64,000 bases of DNA from GAS188 sp963794475 (GTDB lineage: Bacteria; Pseudomonadota; Alphaproteobacteria; Rhizobiales; Beijerinckiaceae): NCBI GenBank assembly GCA_963794475.1, contig CAWCDW010000004.1:62001-126000 (forward strand), given 5' to 3'. This document shows, in pieces, positions 7,368-15,914 of the stretch. The notes beneath the pieces were generated by a model. The model did not search any database and was not told the origin of the DNA. It saw only the letters and a list, made by a program, of their open reading frames with translations. The position numbers were made by a program, and so were the translations under genes. Each line of letters starts with the position of its first letter. Positions within the stretch are counted from its first letter, which is position 1.

Positions 7368-9665
7368 TCAAGCCATGTCGGCCGTCTCGCGCGATTGCGC
7401 CTCGACCACCGCGACCGCCGTCATATTGACGATGCCGCGCGGCGTCACCGAGGGTGAAAGGATATGGGCGGGCTTCGCCGTACCCATCAATATGGGCCCG
7501 ACCGGCAGGGCATCGGCAAGAACCTTGATGAGCGAGAAGGCGATATTGGCGGCGTCGAGGTTCGGCATGATGAGCACATTGGCCTCTCCCGAGAAGCCCG
7601 CTTTCGGCAGGACCTGGTCGCGGATCATCTCGGAAAGCGCCGTATCGGCTTGCATCTCGCCGTCGATGTCGAGATCGGGCTGGAGCGCGCGCACCAGCGA
7701 GAGCGCCCGGCGCATCTTCATGGAAGAGCTCGTATCGGCGGCGCCGAAATCGGAATGGGAGAGGAGCGCAATCTTGGGCGGCAAGCCGAAGCGGCGCACA
7801 TGGGAGGCGCATTGGATCGCCATATCCGCGATCTCCTCCGCCGTCGGATCATGGCGAACATGGGTGTCGGCGAGAAAATAGGCGCCCTTCGACGTGATCA
7901 CGAGGCTCATCGCCGAAAGTCCGCGCACGCCCGGCGCGAGCCCGACGATGTCGCGAATATGGCGCAGCCGCGACGTGAACCGGCCTTCGAGCCCGCAAAG
8001 CATCGCATCAGCCTCCCCGCGTGCGAGCGCGAGCGCCGCGATCACCGTCGCGTTGGTGCGCACCAAGGTGCGCGCCGCATCCGGCGTGATGCCGGAGCGC
8101 CCGGCGAGACGCGCGTAATCGGCGACGTAGTCACGATAGCGAGGGTCGTCGTCCGGGTTGACGAGCTCGAAATCCTTGCCCGGCCGCGCCGAAAGGCCGA
8201 AGCGCTTCAACCGCGTCTCGACGACCGCCGGGCGCCCGATGAGGATCGGCTTGGCGAGGTTCTCCTCGAGCACGACCTGGGTCGCGCGCAGCACGCGCTC
8301 ATCCTCACCATCGGCGTAGATCACCCGCCGCAAGCTTTCCTTGGCGCGCTGGAAGAGCGGCTTCATGATGAAACCCGAGCGGAAAACGAAGCGCGACAAG
8401 CGGTCCCTGTAGGCTTCCATGTCCTCGATCGGATGGCGCGCCACTTTCGTCGCCATCGCGGCCTTCGCGACGGCGGGCGCGATCCATAAGATGAGGCGCG
8501 GATCGAAGGGGCTCGGGATCAGGGATTGCGGCCCGAAGCTTCGCGCCTCCCCGCCGATGGCGCGCGCCACCACGTCGGAAGGCGCCATGCGCGCGAGCTC
8601 GGCGATGGCGCGCACGGCGGCGAGCTTCATCTCCTCGTTGATCGTGGTCGCGCCCGCGTCGAGCGCGCCACGGAAAATGTAAGGAAAGCACAGCACGTTG
8701 TTGACCTGGTTCGGGTAATCCGAGCGGCCGGTGCAGATCATGGCGTCGGGCTTGGCGCCCAGCGCCTCCTCGGGCAGGATTTCAGGATAGGGGTTGGCAA
8801 GCGCGAGAATGAGGGGCTTTTCCGCCATCGACCTCACCATCTCGGGCTTCAGCACGCCGCCCGCCGAGAGGCCTAGGAAAATATCGGCGCCGGCAACGAT
8901 ATCGGCGAGCGTGCGCGCCTTCGTCTTTTGCGCATAGACCGCCTTCCAGCGATCCATGAGCTTCTCGCGGCCTTGATAGACCACACCTTCGATGTCGCTG
9001 ACGAAGATGTTCTCCCGCTTGACGCCGAGCGAGACGAGAAGATTGAGGCAGGCGAGCGCGGCCGCGCCCGCGCCCGAGGCCACGACTTTCACCTCCTCGA
9101 GCCTCTTGCCGGCGATCTCGAGGCCGTTCAGCACGGCGGCGGCGACGATGATCGCGGTGCCGTGCTGATCGTCATGAAACACGGGGATGCTCATGCGCGC
9201 ACGCGCGCGCTCCTCGACCTCGAAACATTCCGGCGCCTTGATGTCCTCGAGATTGATGCCGCCGAATGTCGGCTCGAGCGACACCACGATGTCGACGAGC
9301 TTGTCGATATTGGTCTCGGCAACCTCGATGTCGAAGCAATCCAGCCCAGCGAATTTCTTGAAGAGCACGGCCTTGCCTTCCATCACCGGCTTCGAGGCGA
9401 GCGGGCCGATGGCGCCGAGCCCGAGCACGGCCGTGCCGTTCGAGAGAACGGCGACGAGATTCTGACGCGACGTCAAGTTCGCGGCCTCGCCAGGCTCGGC
9501 CGCGATCAGCTCGCAAGGGGCGGCGACACCCGGCGAATAGGCGAGCGCAAGGTCGCGCTGATTGCCGAGCGGCTTCGTCGCGTGGATCTCGATCTTGCCC
9601 GCCCTGGGAAGGCGATGATAGGCGAGCGCGCTCGCGCGCAAATCCTCGGACATCGTCGATGACAT
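7368..9665 (-). CDS. maeB: NADP-dependent malic enzyme with phosphotransacetylase-like domain
   Basis: A 765-residue MaeB-type enzyme that decarboxylates malate to pyruvate with NADP reduction, feeding pyruvate and NADPH to biosynthesis. Residues about 20-160 form the malic N-terminal domain (LALAYSPGVAAPC), about 165-410 the NAD(P)-binding domain (HDDQHGTAI, VVASGAGAAALACLN), and about 430-755 a phosphotransacetylase-like domain. In the family this last domain is usually non-catalytic and binds acetyl-CoA for regulation. The ATG at 9665 follows GGGAG nine bases upstream; longer in-frame starts run into the divergent ggt leader. Part of the PTA region has a degenerate duplicate at 4818-5402. 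Confidence 0.95.
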   Translation of the reverse strand: MSSTMSEDLRASALAYHRLPRAGKIEIHATKPLGNQRDLALAYSPGVAAPCELIAAEPGEAANLTSRQNLVAVLSNGTAVLGLGAIGPLASKPVMEGKAVLFKKFAGLDCFDIEVAETNIDKLVDIVVSLEPTFGGINLEDIKAPECFEVEERARARMSIPVFHDDQHGTAIIVAAAVLNGLEIAGKRLEEVKVVASGAGAAALACLNLLVSLGVKRENIFVSDIEGVVYQGREKLMDRWKAVYAQKTKARTLADIVAGADIFLGLSAGGVLKPEMVRSMAEKPLILALANPYPEILPEEALGAKPDAMICTGRSDYPNQVNNVLCFPYIFRGALDAGATTINEEMKLAAVRAIAELARMAPSDVVARAIGGEARSFGPQSLIPSPFDPRLILWIAPAVAKAAMATKVARHPIEDMEAYRDRLSRFVFRSGFIMKPLFQRAKESLRRVIYADGEDERVLRATQVVLEENLAKPILIGRPAVVETRLKRFGLSARPGKDFELVNPDDDPRYRDYVADYARLAGRSGITPDAARTLVRTNATVIAALALARGEADAMLCGLEGRFTSRLRHIRDIVGLAPGVRGLSAMSLVITSKGAYFLADTHVRHDPTAEEIADMAIQCASHVRRFGLPPKIALLSHSDFGAADTSSSMKMRRALSLVRALQPDLDIDGEMQADTALSEMIRDQVLPKAGFSGEANVLIMPNLDAANIAFSLIKVLADALPVGPILMGTAKPAHILSPSVTPRGIVNMTAVAVVEAQSRETADMA

Positions 9666-9892
9666 GGGCGCTCTCCCATTCGCTGACCCCCACTCACCTT
9701 TAGCCGAGAGGCCGCGTGGGGCAAAACGAGCGCGACGGGCGTTGCCGGCGATCACGCGCGAAACGACGCGCTCCTCGTATTCGGCATTCACGCTTTCGCG
9801 AGACGGGCAGCTTCGCGTGGCTTTCCCGCTTCGGCTCGGATAGCGTCCCGGCTTTCCAATGCCCTTCTGGCTCGAATCGGGCGTCCACGACC

Positions 9893-11677
9893 ATGGGAAG
9901 CCTCATGATGCCGCACTTGATCGCGAAGCCTTGCCTTGTCGCCCTCGTGATCGCCCTCGCCTCGGCGATGCCCGCGCTCGCCGCTTCCCGCCCGGCGGTC
10001 GAGGCGCAACATGGGATGGTTGTGTCCTCGCAACATTATGCATCGGAAGCCGGCCTGCGCATTCTTCAGCAAGGCGGCAATGCCGTCGACGCCGCCGTGG
10101 CGGTCGGCTACGCGCTCGCCGTCGTCGACCCTTGCTGCGGCAATATCGGCGGAGGCGGATTCATGGTGATCCATCTTGCCGACGGGCGCGAGACCTTCAT
10201 CAATTTCCGCGAGACCGCGCCCGCCGCGGCGCGCGAGGCCATGTATCTCGACGCAAAAGGCAACGCCATCAAGGATCTGAGCCTCTACGGTTATCTCGCA
10301 GCGGGCGTGCCCGGCACCGTTATGGGGCTCGACCGGGCGCTCTCGGAATACGGCACGCTGTCGCGCGCCAAGGTCATGGCGCCCGCGATCGAGCTTGCGC
10401 GCGACGGCTACATTCTCTCGCGCGCCGACACCGACATTCTCGATTTTGGGGCGCCGCGCTTCGCCAAGGATCCCGTCGCGGCCAAGATCTTCTTGCGGTC
10501 GGACGGCAAGCCTTTTCAACCCGGCGACCGTCACGTTCAAACAGACCTCGCGGCGACGCTTTCGCTCATCGCCGAGCAAGGGCCGGATGCCTTTTACAGG
10601 GGGCCCGTGGCCGAGGCCGTGGAAAGGGCGAGCCAAGCGAATGGCGGCATTCTCACCGCAAAAGATTTCTCGAGCTTCACGACGACCGAATCCCCTCCCC
10701 TCACCTGCAACTATCGCGGCTATGGGCTCGCCTCGGCCCCGCCGCCGAGCTCGGGCGGCGCCACGCTGTGCGAGATCCTCAATATCCTCGAAGGCTATGA
10801 TTTGAAGGCGCTCGGCTTCCATTCGGCGCAAGCGGTGCATTTCACGGCCGAGGCGATGCGCCACGCTTTTCTCGATCGCAATACTTATCTCGCCGATCCG
10901 GCTTTTGTGAAAAACCCTCTCGACCGCCTGCTCTCCAAGGAGTACGCGGCGGCGATCCGCGCCAGGATCGACCCGGCGAAAGCGACGCCGTCGAGCGAGG
11001 TCGTGCCGGGCATCGAGCCGCATGAAAAGCCCGAGACCACGCATTTTTCCATCGTCGACAAGGACGGTGACGCCGTCTCGGCGACCTTCACCATCAACGG
11101 CTTCTTCGGCGCCAACGTGATCGCGCCCGGCACGGGATTTTTCCTGAATGACGAGATGGATGATTTCACCGTGAAGCCCGGAGTGCCCAATTTTTTCGGC
11201 CTCGTGCAAGGCACGGCAAATGCGATCGCGCCCGGCAAGCGCCCCCTCTCTTCGATGGCGCCGACGCTCGTCTCCAAGGACGGCAAAATCTTCCTCGTTC
11301 TCGGCAGCCCCGGCGGCTCGCGCATCATCACCATCGCGGCCGAGACCATCATGAACATCATCGATCACGGCATGGAGCCGCAAGAGGCCGTCGATGCGCC
11401 GCGCATCCACCATCAATGGTTGCCCGATGTGATCGATCAAGAGCCCTTCGCCCTTTCGCCCGACACCCGCGAGGCGCTCGAGAAGAGAGGCTACAAGGTC
11501 ATCGAGCAAACCCCTTGGGGCGCGGCCGAGCTGATCGAGCTCGGGCCGGCCACGTCGGCCGCGAAGGGGACGCAATCCTCCGGGAATGATGCGGCACGCT
11601 CCGGCAAGGTTCTGCCCGGCTTCCTTTATGGCGCCACCGACGATCGCCGTCCGGCGGGCGCGGCCATCGGATATTGA
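9893..11677 (+). CDS. ggt: Gamma-glutamyltransferase (periplasmic)
   Basis: About 594 residues. It is an N-terminal nucleophile hydrolase that transfers or hydrolyses the gamma-glutamyl group of glutathione in the periplasm. A signal peptide (CLVALVIALASAMPALAA) precedes the large-subunit start (EAQHGMVVSSQHYASEAG, GGNAVDAAVAVGYALAVVDP). The autocleavage site and catalytic threonine lie in KPETTHFSIVDKDGDAVSAT, and the small-subunit GSPGGSRI loop is present. The ATGs at 9893, 9905 and 9908 are all possible; GGGAAG favours 9905 or 9908. It is divergent from maeB. A 9-bp inverted repeat (11691-11699 / 11721-11729) follows the stop and overlaps the end of the next, convergent gene. Confidence 0.93.
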   Translation: MGSLMMPHLIAKPCLVALVIALASAMPALAASRPAVEAQHGMVVSSQHYASEAGLRILQQGGNAVDAAVAVGYALAVVDPCCGNIGGGGFMVIHLADGRETFINFRETAPAAAREAMYLDAKGNAIKDLSLYGYLAAGVPGTVMGLDRALSEYGTLSRAKVMAPAIELARDGYILSRADTDILDFGAPRFAKDPVAAKIFLRSDGKPFQPGDRHVQTDLAATLSLIAEQGPDAFYRGPVAEAVERASQANGGILTAKDFSSFTTTESPPLTCNYRGYGLASAPPPSSGGATLCEILNILEGYDLKALGFHSAQAVHFTAEAMRHAFLDRNTYLADPAFVKNPLDRLLSKEYAAAIRARIDPAKATPSSEVVPGIEPHEKPETTHFSIVDKDGDAVSATFTINGFFGANVIAPGTGFFLNDEMDDFTVKPGVPNFFGLVQGTANAIAPGKRPLSSMAPTLVSKDGKIFLVLGSPGGSRIITIAAETIMNIIDHGMEPQEAVDAPRIHHQWLPDVIDQEPFALSPDTREALEKRGYKVIEQTPWGAAELIELGPATSAAKGTQSSGNDAARSGKVLPGFLYGATDDRRPAGAAIGY

Positions 11678-11727
11678 GGGTCGCGACGCGAAGCGGCTCT
11701 ACGTCGAACGGATAATGCGCGAGCCGC

Positions 11728-12675
11728 TTAGAAATCCTCGGCCCCCAGAGAACGAAAGGTCTCGGCAAGCTGGGCCGAGATCGGCAGGTTGACGAACTCG
11801 CCCGTCGGCGTCGGTTCGATGAACCATTTGCGGTAGACGCTCATGAGCTTTCGCGTGCGCGCCATGGTTTCGAAAGCGCGGCGCACTGCGTCATTCATCT
11901 GGGGATCACCCTTGCGGAACATGATCCCGTAAGGCTCGTAGGTGATGAAGTCGCCGACCACCTCCATTGTCGCCTCGGCTTTCTTGGCGATGATGAAGCC
12001 GTTGAGCAGCACATCGTCCGTCGCGAAGGCATCGGCCTTGCCTTGCGCGAGCATGTCGAAGGACTCTTCATGGTCCTTGGCCGAGACGATGACGATGCCG
12101 AGCTTGTATTTCTCGTCGAGGCGCTTGAGCGCCGCCTCGTTCGTTGTCCCCGCGGTCACGACCAGCGTCTTGCCATGGAGATCGCGGTAGGAGCCGATGC
12201 CGGAGCCGCGCTTCACCAGGAGCTTGGTGCCCGCGACATAAATGACGGGCGAGAAGGCGACGCTTTCTTGCCGCTCGAGATTGCTCGTCGTCGAGCCGCA
12301 TTCGAGATCGATCGCGCCAGAGCGGACCGCGTCCATTCGGGTCTCCGCCGTCACCGGCACATAGGCGAGGCGCGTCGGAGCGCCGTTGAGCTCGCGGACC
12401 AGCTCATCGACGATGCCGAGGCAAAGATCGATGGAATAGCCGAGAGGCTCGGGCGATTGCGGCCTCGTATAGGAGAAGGGAAAGGAAGCTTGCCGGTAGC
12501 CGATCGTGACGACGCCGCTGTCGTGGATCGACTTCAACGTGCCGGTGAGAACGGCCGGCGTGTTGTCCTCGCTCGATGCGGGCGGTGCCGTGCTATCGGC
12601 CCCCATCAAATCCTCCCCGAGAGCCGTGGTGCTCGCGAGCGCAAGCATCGCGACGGCAAGGGCGAACCTCTTCAT
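11728..12675 (-). CDS. Amino-acid ABC transporter substrate-binding protein (SBP_bac_3)
   Basis: A 315-residue periplasmic binding protein. The signal peptide is MKRFALAVAMLALASTTALG. The mature part has the SBP_bac_3 landmarks: GVVTIGYRQASFPFSY, GYSIDLCLGIVDEL, MDAVRSGAIDLECGSTT and, in lobe 2, GSGIGSYRDLHGKTLVVTAGTT. Homologues bind polar amino acids such as glutamate/aspartate. The start is fixed by AGGAGG just upstream. No permease or ATPase is adjacent. Instead a dicarboxylate/glutamate symporter lies upstream on the same strand, so it may work with an unlinked permease. The ligand is inference from the family. Confidence 0.88.
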   Translation of the reverse strand: MKRFALAVAMLALASTTALGEDLMGADSTAPPASSEDNTPAVLTGTLKSIHDSGVVTIGYRQASFPFSYTRPQSPEPLGYSIDLCLGIVDELVRELNGAPTRLAYVPVTAETRMDAVRSGAIDLECGSTTSNLERQESVAFSPVIYVAGTKLLVKRGSGIGSYRDLHGKTLVVTAGTTNEAALKRLDEKYKLGIVIVSAKDHEESFDMLAQGKADAFATDDVLLNGFIIAKKAEATMEVVGDFITYEPYGIMFRKGDPQMNDAVRRAFETMARTRKLMSVYRKWFIEPTPTGEFVNLPISAQLAETFRSLGAEDF

Positions 12676-12775
12676 GCGCGTGCCTCCTTGCGGAAGGCGG
12701 ACGACATCGCCCGTCTTCGAGGTTGCGCCCGCGAAATGACGCAAGGCCAGCGCCGTCCGCCTTGCCGCAGGCGCC

Positions 12776-14041
12776 TCAGGCGCGGGCCGCGACCGGAATT
12801 GCAGTTTCCGGCAACTCCTCCTTCGCCTGCCCAAGGTCATTTTCGAATTTTGCGACGGCCGCCGCCGCGAGCGAATTACCGATCACGTTGGTGGCGCTTC
12901 GCCCCATGTCCAGGAACTGATCGATGCCGAGGATCAGGAACAGGCCAGCCTCGGGAATGCCGAACTGCTTCAAGGTCGCGAGGATCACCACGAGCGAGGC
13001 GCGCGGCACGCCCGCGACGCCCTTTGAGGTGATCATCAGCACGGCCGCCATGAGGAGCTGCGTGCCGACCGGCATGGTGATGCCGTAGGCCTGCGCGATG
13101 AAGAGCGTCGCGAAGGTCGTGTAAGCCATCGTGCCGTCGAGATTGAAGGAATAGCCGAGCGGCAGCACGAAGCTCGCGATACGCTTCGAGACACCGAAGC
13201 GCTCGAGCTGATCGAGAATCTTCGGATAGGACGCTTCCGAGCTCGCGGTCGAGAAGGCGAGCAGGAACGGCTCATACATGCGCTTCACGAGGTCGAACAT
13301 GCGCGAGCCCAGCGTCAGATAGCCGACCGCGATGAGCACGATCCACAAGATGAACAAGGTGAGATAGAAACCGCCGAGGAATTTTGCGAAATTCAACAGG
13401 ATCATCGGGCCCGATTTGGTGATCACCGAGGCGACCGAGGCGCAAACGGCGACCGGCGCCATCTTCATCACATAACCGGTGATCGTCAGCATCATATGGG
13501 CCACGTTGTCGGCAAGCTCGAGCAACGGCTTGCCGCGCTCGCCGAGCGCCATGATGGCAATGCCGGCGAAGAGCGAGAACACGACGATTTGCAGGATCTC
13601 CCCATCGGCCAGGGATTTGAAGATCGATGTCGGCACGAGATGGTCGATGAAGCCCTCGATGCTGAAAGCCTGCGTCGTCAGATTGGCGCTGTTCGCGCCC
13701 TGATCGACCACGGCCCCGACGCCAGGCTGGAGGAAATCGACCATCGCGAGCCCTAAAAGCAGCGAGAAGATCGAGGCGCAGACGAACCAAGCCATCGTTT
13801 TCGCTCCGACGCGCCCGACCGTCGCGGCGTCTCCCATATGGCCGATGCCGACGACGAGGGTCGAGAGCACCAGAGGCCCGATGATCATCTTGATGAGCTT
13901 CAGGAAGATGGCGCTCACGAGCGACATGTATTTCGCGACATCCGCCGCCGTCGCCTTGTCGGGGAAGGAGTAGTAGCTTGCCGTGCCGAGCGCGATGCCG
14001 AGCACCAAGCCCGCCATCACATAATAGAAATTGCGGTTCAC
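12776..14041 (-). CDS. Dicarboxylate/amino acid:cation symporter (DAACS family)
   Basis: A 421-residue inner-membrane secondary transporter for C4-dicarboxylates or glutamate/aspartate driven by H+ or Na+. Hydrophobic helices run throughout, with the family's serine-rich hairpin (AFSTASSEASYPKILDQL), the unwound TM7 motif SFNLDGTMAY, and the TM8 substrate/cation motif DQFLDMGRSATNVIGNSLAA, in which D and R contact substrate in GltPh-type proteins. The start is a GTG preceded by AAGGAGGGG. It sits 100 bp upstream of the substrate-binding protein on the same strand. Substrate choice between DctA- and GltP-type cannot be settled from the motif alone. Confidence 0.9.
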   Translation of the reverse strand: MNRNFYYVMAGLVLGIALGTASYYSFPDKATAADVAKYMSLVSAIFLKLIKMIIGPLVLSTLVVGIGHMGDAATVGRVGAKTMAWFVCASIFSLLLGLAMVDFLQPGVGAVVDQGANSANLTTQAFSIEGFIDHLVPTSIFKSLADGEILQIVVFSLFAGIAIMALGERGKPLLELADNVAHMMLTITGYVMKMAPVAVCASVASVITKSGPMILLNFAKFLGGFYLTLFILWIVLIAVGYLTLGSRMFDLVKRMYEPFLLAFSTASSEASYPKILDQLERFGVSKRIASFVLPLGYSFNLDGTMAYTTFATLFIAQAYGITMPVGTQLLMAAVLMITSKGVAGVPRASLVVILATLKQFGIPEAGLFLILGIDQFLDMGRSATNVIGNSLAAAAVAKFENDLGQAKEELPETAIPVAARA

Positions 14042-14211
14042 CTTCCCCTCCTTGACGATGTCGGCATCGCCGGATTCGCCGATCTCGCTGCCTATCGCGG
14101 AGGGGATCTACCACCTAAATCCAAGGCTCGAGAATCCTCTCGAACGTGTAGGCGCTGGGCGTGAGCTTCCCTGTATTCGCCCGTTCTTGTCAACAGCGCA
14201 GGCATCGAAGG

Positions 14212-14883
14212 TCAGCGCGAAGTATTCTCTATTCCGCCACCGGCGGTCCGCTCGGCGACGACGAGCCATTGCTTGGCGAGAAGCGCCTCGAGCCGCCCGC
14301 CGCTCGCGCGGCTCAACAGGAAACGTGCGTCCGGAAAGACGAAGGGGTGGGCATTCGCGGCCGAGACCAGCGCAAGGCCGGCGCAAGTCGCAAGCTCGAT
14401 CGCCGTGTCGCGCACGAAGAAGCGTAGATGCGTCCGGTCGAGAAGGCCGGCGTCGCGGTAGCGAAAATCGCCTTTGGCGGCGAGATGCCAGAGAAATTTC
14501 CAATTACGGATATTGGGCACGCTCAAGATCAGCCGGCCGCCAGGGGCAAGCAAAGGAGAAAGCCGCCGCACCATCGCCCAAGGGTCGGCGAGGTGCTCCA
14601 GCACGTCGAGGCACAACACGAGATCGAGCGAGGCGGATGCGATCTCCCGCTCGAAGGGTTCAGTCGCGGCGTCCCCTACGACGACCCTGTCGCAATGAGC
14701 GCGCGCCGCTTCGGCGGCAGCGGCATCGAGCTCCACGCCGCCTGCCCAGGCGACAGCTCTCTCCTTCCTCACGAGCGCGACCGTCGCGCCCGTGCCGCAG
14801 CCAAGGTCGAGGAGCCGGCTGACACGGGCCGGCAGGAAGGGGAGGATCTCGCTGCGTGCCGTCGCGAAATAGCGCCCGGTCAT
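14212..14883 (-). CDS. Class I SAM-dependent methyltransferase
   Basis: A 223-residue methyltransferase with motif I LLDLGCGTGATVALV (residues 24-38), the acidic GVELD loop, and motif post-II LDLVLCLDVLEHLADPW. The insertion RNWKFLWHLAAKGDFRYRD and TGLLDRTHLRFF-like segment resemble methyltransferases found in polysaccharide and O-antigen loci. Its ATG overlaps the stop of the upstream glycosyltransferase by four bases (ATGA), so the two are translationally coupled and likely act on the same glycan. The acceptor is unknown. Confidence 0.85.
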   Translation of the reverse strand: MTGRYFATARSEILPFLPARVSRLLDLGCGTGATVALVRKERAVAWAGGVELDAAAAEAARAHCDRVVVGDAATEPFEREIASASLDLVLCLDVLEHLADPWAMVRRLSPLLAPGGRLILSVPNIRNWKFLWHLAAKGDFRYRDAGLLDRTHLRFFVRDTAIELATCAGLALVSAANAHPFVFPDARFLLSRASGGRLEALLAKQWLVVAERTAGGGIENTSR

Positions 14884-15830
14884 GAAAGCCCCTCACGCGC
14901 CAGCGCGCGCCTGCCCATGAGCCAAGCGAAGGCCCCAGCCGCTGACCCACCATAACGCTCCATGAGCGGCTTGCGGAGGGTGAGCGCGGCGCCGCAGAAC
15001 TTCAGCGCATTCAGGACCAAAAGCCGCCAGCAAGGGTCCGGCAAGCCGTATTTTCGCGCCACATAGCCAGCGGACCAGGCGCCATGCCAGCGTGCCGTGT
15101 AGATGATGCCCGGTCGCCTCGCGCTCGAGCCGCCCCGCTCATGGGCGGCGAGCGCCGCGTGCACATGGATGAGGGAGCGTCCGGCTTCCGCGACGCGCCG
15201 ACACAGATCGTCATCTTCATAGAAGAGGAATATCTCGTCATCGAAGCCGCCGAGCGACAGCACGAGCTCCCGATCGACGAGAAGGCAGGCCCCCGAAAGG
15301 AAGGGCGCGCAACAATCGCCCTCGGGCACGCAAGGCACGCCGGCTTCGTTTTGCAGGAAAAGGGAAAGCATCGAGCGGGGCTGGAAGAACAAGCGCCCAT
15401 CCGGCTCGACGAGGCGCGGCGCGAGAAGGCCCGCGTCGAGATAGCGCTGCCTTGCTTCCACCAGCGCCTCGATGCTGCCGGGCGCAAGCACGAGATCGGG
15501 GTTGAGGAGAAGGCATGCCGGTTGTCGCGCGGCCCGCATGCCGATGTTCATCGCCCGCCCATAGCCCTGGTTCTTCGCATTGCGGATGACGCGCGCGCCG
15601 GCCTCCTCCGCAATTCTCGCCGAAGCATCCATGCTCGCGTTGTCGATGACGATCGCCGCGACACCCTCGCGCTGAAGGGCCGCGAGGCACGAAGGCAAAA
15701 CTGTCGCGCTGTCGCGCGCGACGATGATGGCGACGAGAGCGCTCGCCATGTCTTGCGCCTTCGCCCCCGCCGGCGGGCCGGGCTCGGTCAGCGAGAGCGG
15801 GACGCGTTCAGATGGCATCGGCGCCGCCAT
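14880..15830 (-). CDS. Glycosyltransferase family 2
   Basis: About 316 residues of GT-A fold. It has the nucleotide-sugar motifs AAIVIDNASMDASARI, NQGYGRAMNIGM, LLNPDLVLAPG (the metal-binding DXD-like site) and GGFDDEIFLFYEDDDLCRR, characteristic of rhamnosyltransferase-like GT2 enzymes that extend lipopolysaccharide or capsule in the cytoplasm. I start at 15830 (MAAPMPS); MASALVAII at 15749 is also possible. It is translationally coupled to the downstream methyltransferase, forming a two-gene surface-glycan unit between transporter and aspS genes. Confidence 0.85.
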   Translation of the reverse strand: MAAPMPSERVPLSLTEPGPPAGAKAQDMASALVAIIVARDSATVLPSCLAALQREGVAAIVIDNASMDASARIAEEAGARVIRNAKNQGYGRAMNIGMRAARQPACLLLNPDLVLAPGSIEALVEARQRYLDAGLLAPRLVEPDGRLFFQPRSMLSLFLQNEAGVPCVPEGDCCAPFLSGACLLVDRELVLSLGGFDDEIFLFYEDDDLCRRVAEAGRSLIHVHAALAAHERGGSSARRPGIIYTARWHGAWSAGYVARKYGLPDPCWRLLVLNALKFCGAALTLRKPLMERYGGSAAGAFAWLMGRRALAREGLS

Positions 15831-15914
15831 TCCATCCTTGGCTCTCGCGCATTCTATCGCACCAGGAGCGCTCCTTCGCGCCGGCACGGCTGCAGCATGA
15901 GGCCCCGCGGAGCT